Below, one piece after another: positions 52,505 to 62,600 of a stretch of 64,000 nucleotides of DNA. The notes beneath the pieces were generated by a model that was not told where the DNA came from, made no database searches, and saw only the letters and a program-made list of their open reading frames with translations. The stretch's first letter is position 1. Each line of letters starts with the position of its first letter. The position numbers and the translations under genes were made by a program. Origin of the DNA: Tritrichomonas musculus (Eukaryota > Parabasalia > Tritrichomonadida > Tritrichomonadidae); the NCBI GenBank assembly GCA_039105265.1, contig JAPFFF010000009.1, forward strand, positions 3,224,001 to 3,288,000, read 5' to 3'.

Positions 52505-55500
52505 TTATAATGAATGTATTTCATTCTTAGTGTTATCTTCAGCTAAGATACCATTTGATGTAAAGAATGTCGTATTAATCAATATGAAATTAGCTGTTGG
52601 ATTGACCATTAAATTGCTACTATTTAATGGAAATTCATTATTATTTAACCAAATCTTAATTGGTTCACATTGATATTCACTCGTAGGTGAATTTTTAACA
52701 TTGAATGATATATTAATTTTAATTTCTTTTTCACTGGCAACATTATTTTTGTTTTCATTATAAGTCAAATAGAGGGTTGCCTCATATGCATCAAATGGTT
52801 GTTCGAATTGGTAACGAATGCTAGTACTATTTGGTACGTTGAATGTATACTTAATTCGCGTTAATCTATTCGTTAATGCAACTAACCTAGCTTCCATTGC
52901 TGCTATAGTATCTTTTAATGTAGCATTCTCTCTCTCTAAATTTGATATTTTGCTATTTATTGTTATGATACTAGCAACATGTTCACCTACTAGAATAGCT
53001 AAATCTTGATGAGCTTTAGATGTATTATCTATTTTTGTTTTTACTTCCTCAAGCTCACTTTTTAATGCATAATTTGACAAATCAACAGGTTCTGGGATAT
53101 CTTTCTTTAATGCATACTCCTTTAGTACATCATTAACCTCATCAACTGTGGGGTATTCATTCATAATAGTAGCTATTGATTCATTATTGTCGTGGGATAT
53201 CTTTTCAAGTGAGTCTACCTTGTTGTTAAGTGCATCTATATCACATGTATATGCTATATCCTTAACCTCAAATGACATTCTCCTAACAGCACTATTTTCT
53301 TTAATGGCTATACCAGTAACTCTTACTTGCTGTGGGTTGGCTATAACTATTGTCTTGCCATTTAAGGTGCATGTTGGGAAGTAATCACTGCCCTCATATT
53401 GACTTATAGTACCACCTGCAATAGTAATAGTTATTATACACTCCTCATAGTCGATGTCATTAAACTCACTAACCTTCATAACCATTAGCCTTGCCTTAAT
53501 AGTACCATCTGTAATAACATCTTCAGCTTCAAGGTGTACTTCCTTATTAACAATATTACCTACTATATCAATAGTATCATCTCTTACTAAATCATTCTTA
53601 TCAACATAGTTATTATTTTCTACTTCCTCATTAACCTCATTTATTTTATCAGCTAATAGCCTAAATGCAGGTTTTAATGATTCCCTGAAGTGGTTGCATA
53701 AATCAATAGCATCTCGATATGTTGTTATCGTCTTTGAAATGTCTTCAGTTTCATCAGTATATTCAACAACTACCTTTTCTGCATCACACCAATCAATAAT
53801 AGGTGTTAAATCAGTTGTAGTTGACCTTCCTATTTTTAATGGAGGTAGGTTGCTTCCATCACCTAGATGAAACAAAGCATGTTCACCTTGTGATACACCT
53901 TCAATAGCAGAATCCACACCAGCCTTTGTAAATGTGAACCCTGTTCGAAACAATGTAAGACCAACATTAGCTATACTACCTGCAGTTCCTATAACTCCAA
54001 ATGCTAGTGCTACATTTGATACTATTCTAACCTGGTCTATGTCTTCTTGCAAATGTTTAGTAATCCTTTTAGTCTCTCCCATTTCTGCATTTAACACATT
54101 TACTTTCGAGGTTATGTCCTTAACATCATAACTAACTACATCAAAATTATTGGTTAACATATTTAAATCACTCCTCATGGTAGTAATATTATCAGCTGTT
54201 ATAATCTTTGAACTAGTAATATTGTAGTCTGTATATAAGGTAGTAGCTGCATTAGGATTTGGTGTTATTTCATAAAACTGTTGGTCTATTATGTACTTAA
54301 ATGCATTAGTTGATGAATCCCAATTAATTTCATCAATCGGGTCTGTATAATCCTTCCTCAAATATAATTTTATGTCTCTGGTTTCACCAACATCTAAGCA
54401 AAAGCCCCAATCATAGCTAATTGTCTCAATAGTATCAAGAACAGGTATAACATCAACAAATACCTCTCCATTCTTTTGTGCATGGAACCCATCAGGTTTG
54501 AATGATAACCTTGTTGCTGTAGAAGACTCACCTACATATATATCTAAATATATCTTTTCAACCAAATCAGTTCTAATTCCTTCAGTACTATCCATCGATA
54601 TGTATAGAAGAACAGTGCCATAATAACCAGGATATAATGAGTTTGATAAGCCATCAGTTAGGTGGTTCTCATATGCACATGTCATATTCCATTCACTACC
54701 ATCTTTAATAGTTCCATCTTTCATTTCTAGTTTAAATTCATTTTTGTAGTTCTTTAATAGTGAATGCATTAAGCCGTTTCCTTCATTAGTAATTATTGCT
54801 TCATGCATGTCTGTTTGTTTGACTGTTATCCAACAACCATAACAACTATTGGCTTTCTTAGTAGGTCGAATATTCCATTTATTAATGACTTTCCCATTAA
54901 GATGACCTTTCGCATTATCTCCTGACCAATACCCCTTATTCTCACGACTTTTATCAGTATTCCATTGTAGGTTCCATGTATTGCCAAAACAATGTTCCTT
55001 GAAGACAAAGTTTAATTTATCAGGTATTTCATAGTTATCAGGTACTTCATATACCATCTTATAATATTCGTCCTCTCCTATTTTTTCTTCTGTGATGATA
55101 GATGGTTTATAAAAGTAGTGAACATCGCTTTTATGGAGTTTTAATGCATTTTCAGCTTCAATGATAGAACATTTTATTGCCTTATCTGTTTTTAATGCCG
55201 TCGGTTCATATTCATTCATAATACTTAGTTCTCCATTTAAATATAAAGTATAAGGGTGAAAAGGTAGACTTTTGTCGAATGCTATATAATACCTATCATC
55301 TGTTGATGAGTTATCATTGATGGTACAATAATCATTCTCTTTTTCGTAGGTAATAACTGGACAAACTATTTTACCATTTCTGGATGTTATATAGAACTCT
55401 TTTATGTACCGACCTCTTTCATCATATATTACATTCTTTCTTAATACTATCTTGAAGATAGGCTTATTCGAATTTAAAAAGGCTTGTTTTTGTAAATCGG

Positions 55501-57940
55501 GTACAAAGATGCCTAATAGGTTGTATGAAACATCATTAATAGTATTAGATAAAGAGTATACATCCTTATTAGTAATAACAAATTCAGGTATACCATTTTC
55601 TATAGTAAAATCAGAGTCTACAGGTGAGGTACCTCCACTTGGAATAGAATCACATATTATTTTTCCATTTACTTCTAAATCACCCTTTATAATATATTTA
55701 CCAAGTACTGGTTTAACTGGGTCTAATGATGGAGTATCTTTCGATATTTGAACACCATAACATTTTAATACATCCTCGAATTTATCAAACCCTTTGACAA
55801 AGTCAGGTATTGCTACTGCGGAAGAGTTATCTGTTTTGGCTTCTTTCGTATTTTCGATTGATAACGCCATTGGAGATGGGTCATCTTTTGGTTCCCAAAC
55901 CCATTGCCTTTTATCTTCATTCCAAACTATTTCTCCAAAAACCTGAACAAAACTATTTCTTGCACGTACAAGAGCATTTACTGCTGGGGTGTTTTGTGTT
56001 CGCCATCTATCTATCCATTCCAAATGTTGTGATAAAATAACCCATTCTTCATGTGTCATATCCCATATTAAATTGTCAGGAGAATCTAATAATTCATCAT
56101 GAATCCAATCATCATCTTGGAAGTCATATCCATGTTCTTGCCATTCCTCATCTACAATATTCCAAGCTACATATTGACCTAATTCTGCATGATATTCTCT
56201 ATTACGGTATAACATTTCATTTGTTGGCATATGTAGATATGAATTCTCTTCTGGAAAGAACACCCATTCTTCATATCTATCACTATACCTGAGATGTCCT
56301 CTATGGTCATTTTCAAAGATTGGTATTAATACATCTACTATTGCTTCACTAGCTCCTTCTCTCCAACCTTCCTCGAAAGGATAATAAATATTTAACATAA
56401 CCCATTCATCATGAACAACATCCCACATGTAATTTTGAGGTACAGGAGCATTCCTATTTCGTCTCCATCCTGCAGGTCTATCCAAGTTATCATCTCTTTC
56501 TCGCCATTCCTCATAGATGATGTCCCAAACATAATTACTATCTTGATTATATAGACCATTCGAACGGTCGCCAATTGGTCTGTAAATTGGTATTTGTTGT
56601 TCTTGGTCTTGTTGTTCCATAGCTTGTTTTGCTATATCAGGTATTGCATCCTCATACATAACAACATCATGCATAGCATCTTGAAATGACTGTACTTGTT
56701 CACCAAGATTCAATCTATTTATATTCTCATCAATATCACCTAAATGTTCTTCAAGATGTCGATTTTGATTTCTTAGGTAGTTCGTCAATTCATCAATCTC
56801 ATCTTGCGGGATACCTATGCCACCTCCTCCTTCCTCCTCTTCATGATTGCAATCACAGGATTTTATCTGCGATACTTGTCCTATCAAATCATTAATTACA
56901 ATCATGAGTACTTCGATATTTCGTTGAACGTCTTTTAAGTGGTCATTTAAGGTGACTGACATTTGAGTACCATCAATATGAGTAATGGTAATTTTATTAT
57001 CTGGAGCTTTGGATAGTCGAAATAATTTTAAGGCTTTTGAGATACCTAAACCTAATACACTCGAAAACAGCAAATATTGAAGTATTTGAGGAGTGTGTTT
57101 GTAATTTTCTAAGTAGTATCTTGTATATATATCAAGGAATTCACATGGGCTACTTACTTCAATAATTTGGTCTGCCTCAACCAAGTCTGTACACCCTTTG
57201 TATCTATATCCTATTCTTTGTACTGACAATTTATCTAGATTCCAATGGTATTGAGATATCCTAGATACGAAATTTTTAAAGTTAGATTCATTAAAAGCCT
57301 CATATAAGAATCTCTTTGTTGTCATGTTAGTTCTTTCATTCTTTATGACATTTATCAATAAATCTCCCAGGTTCGAATAACCAAACTCAGCTAAAAATGG
57401 GTCAGGCTCTGGTGTTGGAAGTGGTACAGGGTCTTGAAGATATCGAATAACCTTTGTTTGTCCTAGTTGTTCATCTGTTGATATTTGTTCATATCCATCA
57501 ACAGCACACATCAATTCGGTATACATCTCATGAATAGCCTCACATGTATGAGATTCTTCTTCAATAAATTCATTTAAGGTATTTACGCAAAGTTCATCTT
57601 TAATCAACTCCTTATATGACTCTGCTTTTTCAGGTAGTGAGCCTTCTAATTGGGGTGTCTTTTCAGGTCCTTTAAATACATATTTTAAATAATTGGCAAA
57701 TTTGTGTGTAATAGGTACATTGCCGAAACCATCAAGCTTTCCTCCATTTTCGATATAATCATTGACTACCCTTTCGTCTACTTCTGCTTTGTTATATAAA
57801 CAACTAAACGTAGGATAATCATCTGGGTCCTCATTTCTTATAATATCAATATTACCTTCATCATTAACACTTATCTCAACATCCTTGTCTTTGAGCTTCT
57901 CTGCTTCATTTGATTGCAAAGAATAAAGTTTAATTGACAT
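52505..57940 (-). CDS. Giant fibre/adhesin-like protein of a virus-like element, 1811 aa
   Basis: The first ATG of the frame is at 57940 (MSIKLYSLQSNEAEKL); the extension to 57982 lacks an ATG. Parts in order: acidic N-terminal region with a PLPTPEPDP linker; a hydrophobic segment near 300-320 (YLLFSSVLGLGISKALKLF); a coiled coil; six diverged Trp-rich repeats at about 465-680 of the type WD(I/V)..EEW; and a beta-rich central region. A hydrophobic Gly/Ala-rich segment follows (VALAFGVIGTAGSIANVGL), then a coiled-coil stalk with YALKSELEEVKTKIDN-type repeats typical of viral and phage fibres, and a beta-rich C-terminal head. A paralogue occupies 59.6-64 kb. I infer a surface fibre of a Maverick-type element. 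It looks whole. Confidence 0.6.
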   Translation of the reverse strand: MSIKLYSLQSNEAEKLKDKDVEISVNDEGNIDIIRNEDPDDYPTFSCLYNKAEVDERVVNDYIENGGKLDGFGNVPITHKFANYLKYVFKGPEKTPQLEGSLPEKAESYKELIKDELCVNTLNEFIEEESHTCEAIHEMYTELMCAVDGYEQISTDEQLGQTKVIRYLQDPVPLPTPEPDPFLAEFGYSNLGDLLINVIKNERTNMTTKRFLYEAFNESNFKNFVSRISQYHWNLDKLSVQRIGYRYKGCTDLVEADQIIEVSSPCEFLDIYTRYYLENYKHTPQILQYLLFSSVLGLGISKALKLFRLSKAPDNKITITHIDGTQMSVTLNDHLKDVQRNIEVLMIVINDLIGQVSQIKSCDCNHEEEEGGGGIGIPQDEIDELTNYLRNQNRHLEEHLGDIDENINRLNLGEQVQSFQDAMHDVVMYEDAIPDIAKQAMEQQDQEQQIPIYRPIGDRSNGLYNQDSNYVWDIIYEEWRERDDNLDRPAGWRRNRNAPVPQNYMWDVVHDEWVMLNIYYPFEEGWREGASEAIVDVLIPIFENDHRGHLRYSDRYEEWVFFPEENSYLHMPTNEMLYRNREYHAELGQYVAWNIVDEEWQEHGYDFQDDDWIHDELLDSPDNLIWDMTHEEWVILSQHLEWIDRWRTQNTPAVNALVRARNSFVQVFGEIVWNEDKRQWVWEPKDDPSPMALSIENTKEAKTDNSSAVAIPDFVKGFDKFEDVLKCYGVQISKDTPSLDPVKPVLGKYIIKGDLEVNGKIICDSIPSGGTSPVDSDFTIENGIPEFVITNKDVYSLSNTINDVSYNLLGIFVPDLQKQAFLNSNKPIFKIVLRKNVIYDERGRYIKEFYITSRNGKIVCPVITYEKENDYCTINDNSSTDDRYYIAFDKSLPFHPYTLYLNGELSIMNEYEPTALKTDKAIKCSIIEAENALKLHKSDVHYFYKPSIITEEKIGEDEYYKMVYEVPDNYEIPDKLNFVFKEHCFGNTWNLQWNTDKSRENKGYWSGDNAKGHLNGKVINKWNIRPTKKANSCYGCWITVKQTDMHEAIITNEGNGLMHSLLKNYKNEFKLEMKDGTIKDGSEWNMTCAYENHLTDGLSNSLYPGYYGTVLLYISMDSTEGIRTDLVEKIYLDIYVGESSTATRLSFKPDGFHAQKNGEVFVDVIPVLDTIETISYDWGFCLDVGETRDIKLYLRKDYTDPIDEINWDSSTNAFKYIIDQQFYEITPNPNAATTLYTDYNITSSKIITADNITTMRSDLNMLTNNFDVVSYDVKDITSKVNVLNAEMGETKRITKHLQEDIDQVRIVSNVALAFGVIGTAGSIANVGLTLFRTGFTFTKAGVDSAIEGVSQGEHALFHLGDGSNLPPLKIGRSTTTDLTPIIDWCDAEKVVVEYTDETEDISKTITTYRDAIDLCNHFRESLKPAFRLLADKINEVNEEVENNNYVDKNDLVRDDTIDIVGNIVNKEVHLEAEDVITDGTIKARLMVMKVSEFNDIDYEECIITITIAGGTISQYEGSDYFPTCTLNGKTIVIANPQQVRVTGIAIKENSAVRRMSFEVKDIAYTCDIDALNNKVDSLEKISHDNNESIATIMNEYPTVDEVNDVLKEYALKKDIPEPVDLSNYALKSELEEVKTKIDNTSKAHQDLAILVGEHVASIITINSKISNLERENATLKDTIAAMEARLVALTNRLTRIKYTFNVPNSTSIRYQFEQPFDAYEATLYLTYNENKNNVASEKEIKINISFNVKNSPTSEYQCEPIKIWLNNNEFPLNSSNLMVNPTANFILINTTFFTSNGILAEDNTKNEIHSL

Positions 57941-57957
57941 TTTTTGGATATAATAAA
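57941..57957. promoter_or_regulatory. 17-bp divergent start region
   Basis: The ATG of the fibre-like gene (57940, minus) and the ATG of the next gene (57958, plus) are separated by only TTTTTGGATATAATAAA. Promoters of the two genes must overlap each other's coding sequence or be very compact; the GATATAATAAA core is TATA-like. Confidence 0.5.
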
Positions 57958-58665
57958 ATGTTAGTATCAGTACAGAGTACAAATGCTGATGAATATAATA
58001 AGGTATCTATCAATTTAGATATACCATGGAAGTGTAAATATATTAAATATTTTGTATCTTCAATTAATACAATAAGTAATATTATGTTGAGTACGAAAGA
58101 TGATTATATAGAGTTTACACATAACAGTATTCCATTCAAGCTTAAATTCGAAGATAGATATAATTATACCATCAAGCAAATAGAAGCAGTTTTAAATCCA
58201 CTTGCGGAGGTATCTTTTAAATATAATGATACTACTCGTACATTTACAATAAAGACACAAACACCGTTAACAATAACCTCTATTTCCCATCGAGCCGCAT
58301 TATTAACTGGTTTGTATAATACTCCATTGCCTATTGAGATACCAGCAAATACAACATATACTGTTAAAGATATACCAATATTAAATCATACTAAGTTGTA
58401 TTTAGTATCATTACAAGGTAATGCCATATACTCCAATATAGGTGAACAACAATATACACCATCAGTTATTGGTAGTATAAATACCTTCACCTTAGATAAT
58501 AAACCACTTATATATGATTTCGAAACTGAAAGTAAACCATTAAAAATAAAAACATATACAGATTCATTAAAATTTTTAGAATTAAGTTTAGTAGATTTCC
58601 AATACCAGCCGATATTGTTAAAAAGTCCTTTGTTCATAACTATCAAAATTAAACCATCTACGTAA
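57958..58665 (+). CDS. Possible minor structural protein of a virus-like element, 235 aa
   Basis: ATG at 57958 (MLVSVQSTNADEYNKV); the upstream extension starts at a non-ATG codon. The sequence is rich in beta-strand-like segments (YIEFTHNSIPFKLKF, RTFTIKTQTPLTITSI, KLYLVSLQGNAIYSNI) with HRAALLTGLYNTPLPIEIPA in the middle, which fits a jelly-roll-type small capsid or vertex protein. No signal peptide or membrane segment. The adjacent fibre-like gene supports a structural role, since vertex proteins anchor fibres. The family was not recognised with certainty, so the role is inferred. It looks whole. Confidence 0.45.
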   Translation: MLVSVQSTNADEYNKVSINLDIPWKCKYIKYFVSSINTISNIMLSTKDDYIEFTHNSIPFKLKFEDRYNYTIKQIEAVLNPLAEVSFKYNDTTRTFTIKTQTPLTITSISHRAALLTGLYNTPLPIEIPANTTYTVKDIPILNHTKLYLVSLQGNAIYSNIGEQQYTPSVIGSINTFTLDNKPLIYDFETESKPLKIKTYTDSLKFLELSLVDFQYQPILLKSPLFITIKIKPST

Positions 58666-58980
58666 ACCTAAGAGTACGTGCAAATTTAGGTAAGTTGGTT
58701 TGTTGAAATGTCTTTGACTTCCTGAATGCATTCGAACCATCCAACAAATCAAATGTCATGCTTTCTCCTTTGTACATCCTTTCAAAAAGTTCTTCAACTG
58801 AGATACCCATCCTTTTGCACTTGTTGAGAATAACTTGTTTTGGAATTCCTTTAAGTCGAATATGATATCCTTCATTTCCTTGTTCATCAACCAAGATATC
58901 GAGGTAGCTCTTTTTACCAAGTGCAATGAGTTTTCTTGAGTGTATTTCCCCTTGACTACCTTCGAACTCATCGAAGTCAT
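58658..58980 (-). pseudogene. C-terminal remnant of protein-primed DNA polymerase B (Polinton type)
   Basis: The stretch contains KGIPKQVILNKCKRMGISVE and ERMYKGESMTFDLLDG, then a terminal LPKFARTLRF. This order (GYH-R-LKGIP, LYKGE-x-x-x-FDLL, F-R-T-x-R-F) is that of the extreme C-terminus of Maverick/Polinton protein-primed family B polymerases. Only about the last hundred residues of a protein that is normally over a thousand are represented. It is a broken fossil with about one internal break besides the truncation. It identifies the surrounding DNA as Maverick-related. Confidence 0.65.
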
Positions 58981-59145
58981 TATGGAACTGAAGTAGTTAA
59001 CGGTAGGCCGTGTCTAATTACACAGCCTACCCTCTTCGCTACGCTCGAGACTACTCCAAGGGCTCCCGCCCCTGGACCCCATTCAAAAAGTTCTCTATTC
59101 AAAAAGTTCTATCGTTCACGTATTCAAAAAGTTCTCTATTCAAAA
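58981..59145. repeat. GC-richer island and ATTCAAAAAGTTCT repeats
   Basis: After the polymerase remnant comes a GC-rich island (AGGGCTCCCGCCCCTGGACC near 59059), then four copies of (T)ATTCAAAAAGT with a spacing of 16-30 bp (59091-59147), the last leading directly into AGTAGTATAT at 59146. The repeats look like a multimerised end or target sequence at the junction of two element blocks. Confidence 0.7.
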
Positions 59146-59253
59146 AGTAGTATATGTAAATGGCGTGATTTTTTAACGTCCCGTGTAAAAAATCCCTCCA
59201 TTTGGCTAACGCCAAAAGTCAGCTAAGCTGCCATTAATTTTTCCCGCTATTAA

Positions 59254-59556
59254 ATGGACACCCCTTCTGATTTAAAAATTATGACACAGTATAAAAAGTT
59301 CACTTTAAGAAACCCTTACTATACATCACGTGAGACACAACAAATATACGACTCACAAAAAAATGTTAGGACATGTGATTCACATGGATATGTCATCATT
59401 GAAGTACTAGATGAAAGGAATACATTTAGTGGTTTCAGATATGCCAAATTTAGGCGTGCAGCAGTCTTGAAATACAATGATGATTATGATAGGGAAAGAG
59501 AAAGAGATGCACCAAGATATAGATGTTTTGATGAGCACCACCAAATTATGGAATAA
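59254..59556 (+). CDS. Small virus-like element protein, 100 aa
   Basis: ATG at 59254 (MDTPSDLKIMTQYKKF). The protein is charged, with many Arg and Asp (NDDYDRERERDAPRYRCFDE near the C-terminus) and a central beta-like stretch (GYVIIEVLDERNTFSGFRYA). No domain recognised; no signal peptide or membrane segment. It is the first gene inside the second AGTAGTATAT end. It looks whole. Confidence 0.45.
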   Translation: MDTPSDLKIMTQYKKFTLRNPYYTSRETQQIYDSQKNVRTCDSHGYVIIEVLDERNTFSGFRYAKFRRAAVLKYNDDYDRERERDAPRYRCFDEHHQIME

Positions 59557-59611
59557 AAAAATATTTACCACGATTGAAATGTACCCGACGCTAAATCCAG
59601 TAATGTTTTTT

Positions 59612-62600
59612 TTAATATTTTTGATTGGCTAGCTGATAACTAACTTGTTGAGTGGTGAACAATTCATATTTGCTAATCAATTCCTGTGTTGTAACAAAAC
59701 CATTTGTCCGCAAGGTAATATTTATCTCATCAATACAAGAATTATCAATCGGGATTTCATATGTTGAACTAACACTGTTATCCAAAGTAATTAGCTTGTG
59801 AATAAAATCAAATTTTATGAAATGATTCTTACCAACAATATCTTTGAATATAAATATATGAAGCCTATTCCATACAGCAGCTACATTTGAGCCAGCATAC
59901 TTAAATCTAATATTATTTAAATTTTCCATTGATAATTCAAATACAGAAGGTATTATTTGATATCCTTCATTTAATCCAAATCTTTTGAGCTCATCTTTGG
60001 TATAGTAGTTGGTCAGCTCATTGCTTGTAGATAATGAAATGTCCTCATCAAATGTTGCAGAAGATATTTCACAACCAATATAATAACCATAATAATCATC
60101 ATAAATGAAAATTGCTCCAGTCATTACATCCCAATCAATATATAATTCTTCACTGATTTCAGATTGTTTGAGGAATAAAATACAATTCCAATATTGAGTC
60201 TCCGAGATTTCATCTTGGGTCTCAAATATTATATCAAATGAATGCTCAACACTATCTGTATCAGTATATTTTCCAATTAAATGAGTTCCCTCATGATATG
60301 GTATATGAGATGTTGTAAATCTCCTTTGTTCATCACCATCATCCAATAACACTTCTTTATTTGTTATAGAGAGTTCTTGATGATTATGATATGAGATGTC
60401 ATTAAGTTTTCTATATTCTGATAAATCATCTTTGGTGACATAAGAACCATTTTCTAATGCTGCTAATCTTGATTCCATTGCTGCTATATTATCCTTTAAT
60501 GCTGCATTCTCTCTCTCTAAATTTGATATTTTGCTATTTATTGTTATGATACTAGCAACATGTTCACCTACTATAATAGCTAAATCTTGTTGTGATTTAA
60601 TATAAGTATCTATTTTTGTCTTCAGTTCATTATTTTCACTCTTTAAAGCATATTTATTATCTGCTTCCTCTTTTGTATACAGGTTATCCATGTTTACCAT
60701 ATTATTTTTCAATTCATCTAATGCTTCATTTACTTCATCAACAGTTGGGAATTCATTTAATGTAGTAGCTAGAGTTGTATCATTCTTTTCTATCTGCTCT
60801 TGTACCCCATCTATCTTCTTATGTAAAGCATCTATATCACAAGTATATGCTAAATCATTTAGTGTAAATTCCATATGTCTCAAACATGTATTTTCTTTAA
60901 TCTGTATTCCACCAACTCTAAGTTTATTTGGATTTGATATAATAAATACCTTATCATTCATGGTGCAACTAGGGAAATCATTTGTTCCTTGATAATTTAT
61001 TGCCCCACCAGTAATATTTATAGTAACTATATTCTCTTCATAATCTACATCATTGTATTCACTAATTTTTTGGACCAAAAACCTTGCTTTAATTGTTCCA
61101 TCTGTGATAACATCTTCTGCTTCTAAATGGACCTCACCATTGACATATTTACCAACAACATCTATTGTATCATCCCTAACCAAATCATTCTGTGAAATAT
61201 AATTATTCCCCTCTAATTCATTTAATTTTTCTGCAAGTAATTTAAATGGTTTCTTTAAGCTATCTCTAAATTGGTTACACATTTCTTCTGTTGCTCTAAT
61301 TGATAAAACAGCTTTCTCAGGGTCATCAAATTCATCATCAAAAGTTTCATCAGGTAAAGGTTGCATTTCTTGATTGCACCAAGTTAAAATAGGAGTTATA
61401 TCAGTTGTTGATTGAATTGACCGAGTGGCAACTGAAGGTATATCAAATAATTCCATTTCACCTATCTTTTGATAACCTCTACTTCTCCACCATTTTTGAA
61501 TTCTTGTACCAATTCTTTGTAAGAACCCTCCTGATTTTTGTTTGATTTGACCAGATGCAGTATCAGAAATAGTTTTTGATAAGAATTTAACACCTTCTGG
61601 AGCTAATTGCATTCCAATTGATGCAACACTACCAACTGTACCTGCAACACCAAATGCTAATGCAGTCCATGAAACAATTCTTAAATTATCCACATCTTCT
61701 TCCAAATGTTGGGTAACTGTTTCTGTTCTTGATACTCGTCCTTTGAGGCTTTCCATTGTTGTGTTCATTTCTTGGACATCATAGCTAATCACATCTACAT
61801 TGTTAGTTACCATATTTAAATCACTTCTCATTGTTGTAATGTTATCTGCAGTAATGATTTTAGAACTAGTAATATTATAGTCAGTATATAGTGTTGTTGC
61901 AGCATTAGGATTAGGATACACTTCATAAAATTGTTGCTTTATAATATATTCGAAGGGATTTGTTGTAGGGTCCCAATTGACTTCATCAACAGGGTCAACA
62001 TATTCATCAGCTAAATATATCTTAATATTTCTGGATTCATTAGGGGTTGATGAAACATAACAGTACTCTACCTTTTCACAAGAATCTAATAAACCATGAA
62101 TGAAATACCATTTCTTATCACTCTTGGGGTCAAATATTTTCCCAGTTGGTCTCATAGAAAATCTGTTTGCTATGATTGTTCCATCTAAAGTGATATCAAG
62201 ATAGAATTCTTCAACTTTTGCAATATCTAATTCACTCCCTGTACCATTTGCTTTATAGCATCTTATGGCTTCAATATCATATCCATCTTTAGTTCCCCCA
62301 TTGCTTGTTTGGTAGCCTAATCCATATTTGGAAAAATCTTCTATCTCACCGCTCTTTAGTTTTACAAAACAGTCTACTTTACACTTACCTCCATGAATCA
62401 TGTAATGCAAGAGATTATCAACCGAGTAGTCATCTGGTTTTTTAATCAGTTTCATATTTCTTTCACTCCTCTTGACTTGTATGTAGGTTCCATCTTCTCC
62501 ATGTTCATTCTCCTTATTTAATCCATTAACTAATCTACCATTGATATGGCCTTGTATATTATCTCCTACCCATTTTGTACCATCCCATGCTTAAAACCCA

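Larger units (their letters stand above)
52139..59145. mobile_element. Maverick/Polinton-type virus-like element (fossil), left end and first block
   Basis: The left boundary is placed at AGTAGTATATACGAGTCGG (52139 on), since Polinton ends start with AG, and the same AGTAGTATAT occurs in the same orientation at 59146. Contents from left to right: hairpin-rich repeats, a very large fibre-like gene (minus), a divergent possible structural gene (plus) and a broken remnant of the family's protein-primed DNA polymerase B (minus). Integrase, ATPase, protease and major capsid genes are not seen in this block, so the element is incomplete. The fibre-like and structural frames still look whole, which suggests modest age. 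No right terminal repeat was found; the block may be cut by the next element. Confidence 0.6.

Noticed and set aside
53148-56895. Several plus-strand frames of 60-115 aa inside the fibre-like gene
   Set aside because: Shadows of the 1811-aa minus-strand frame.
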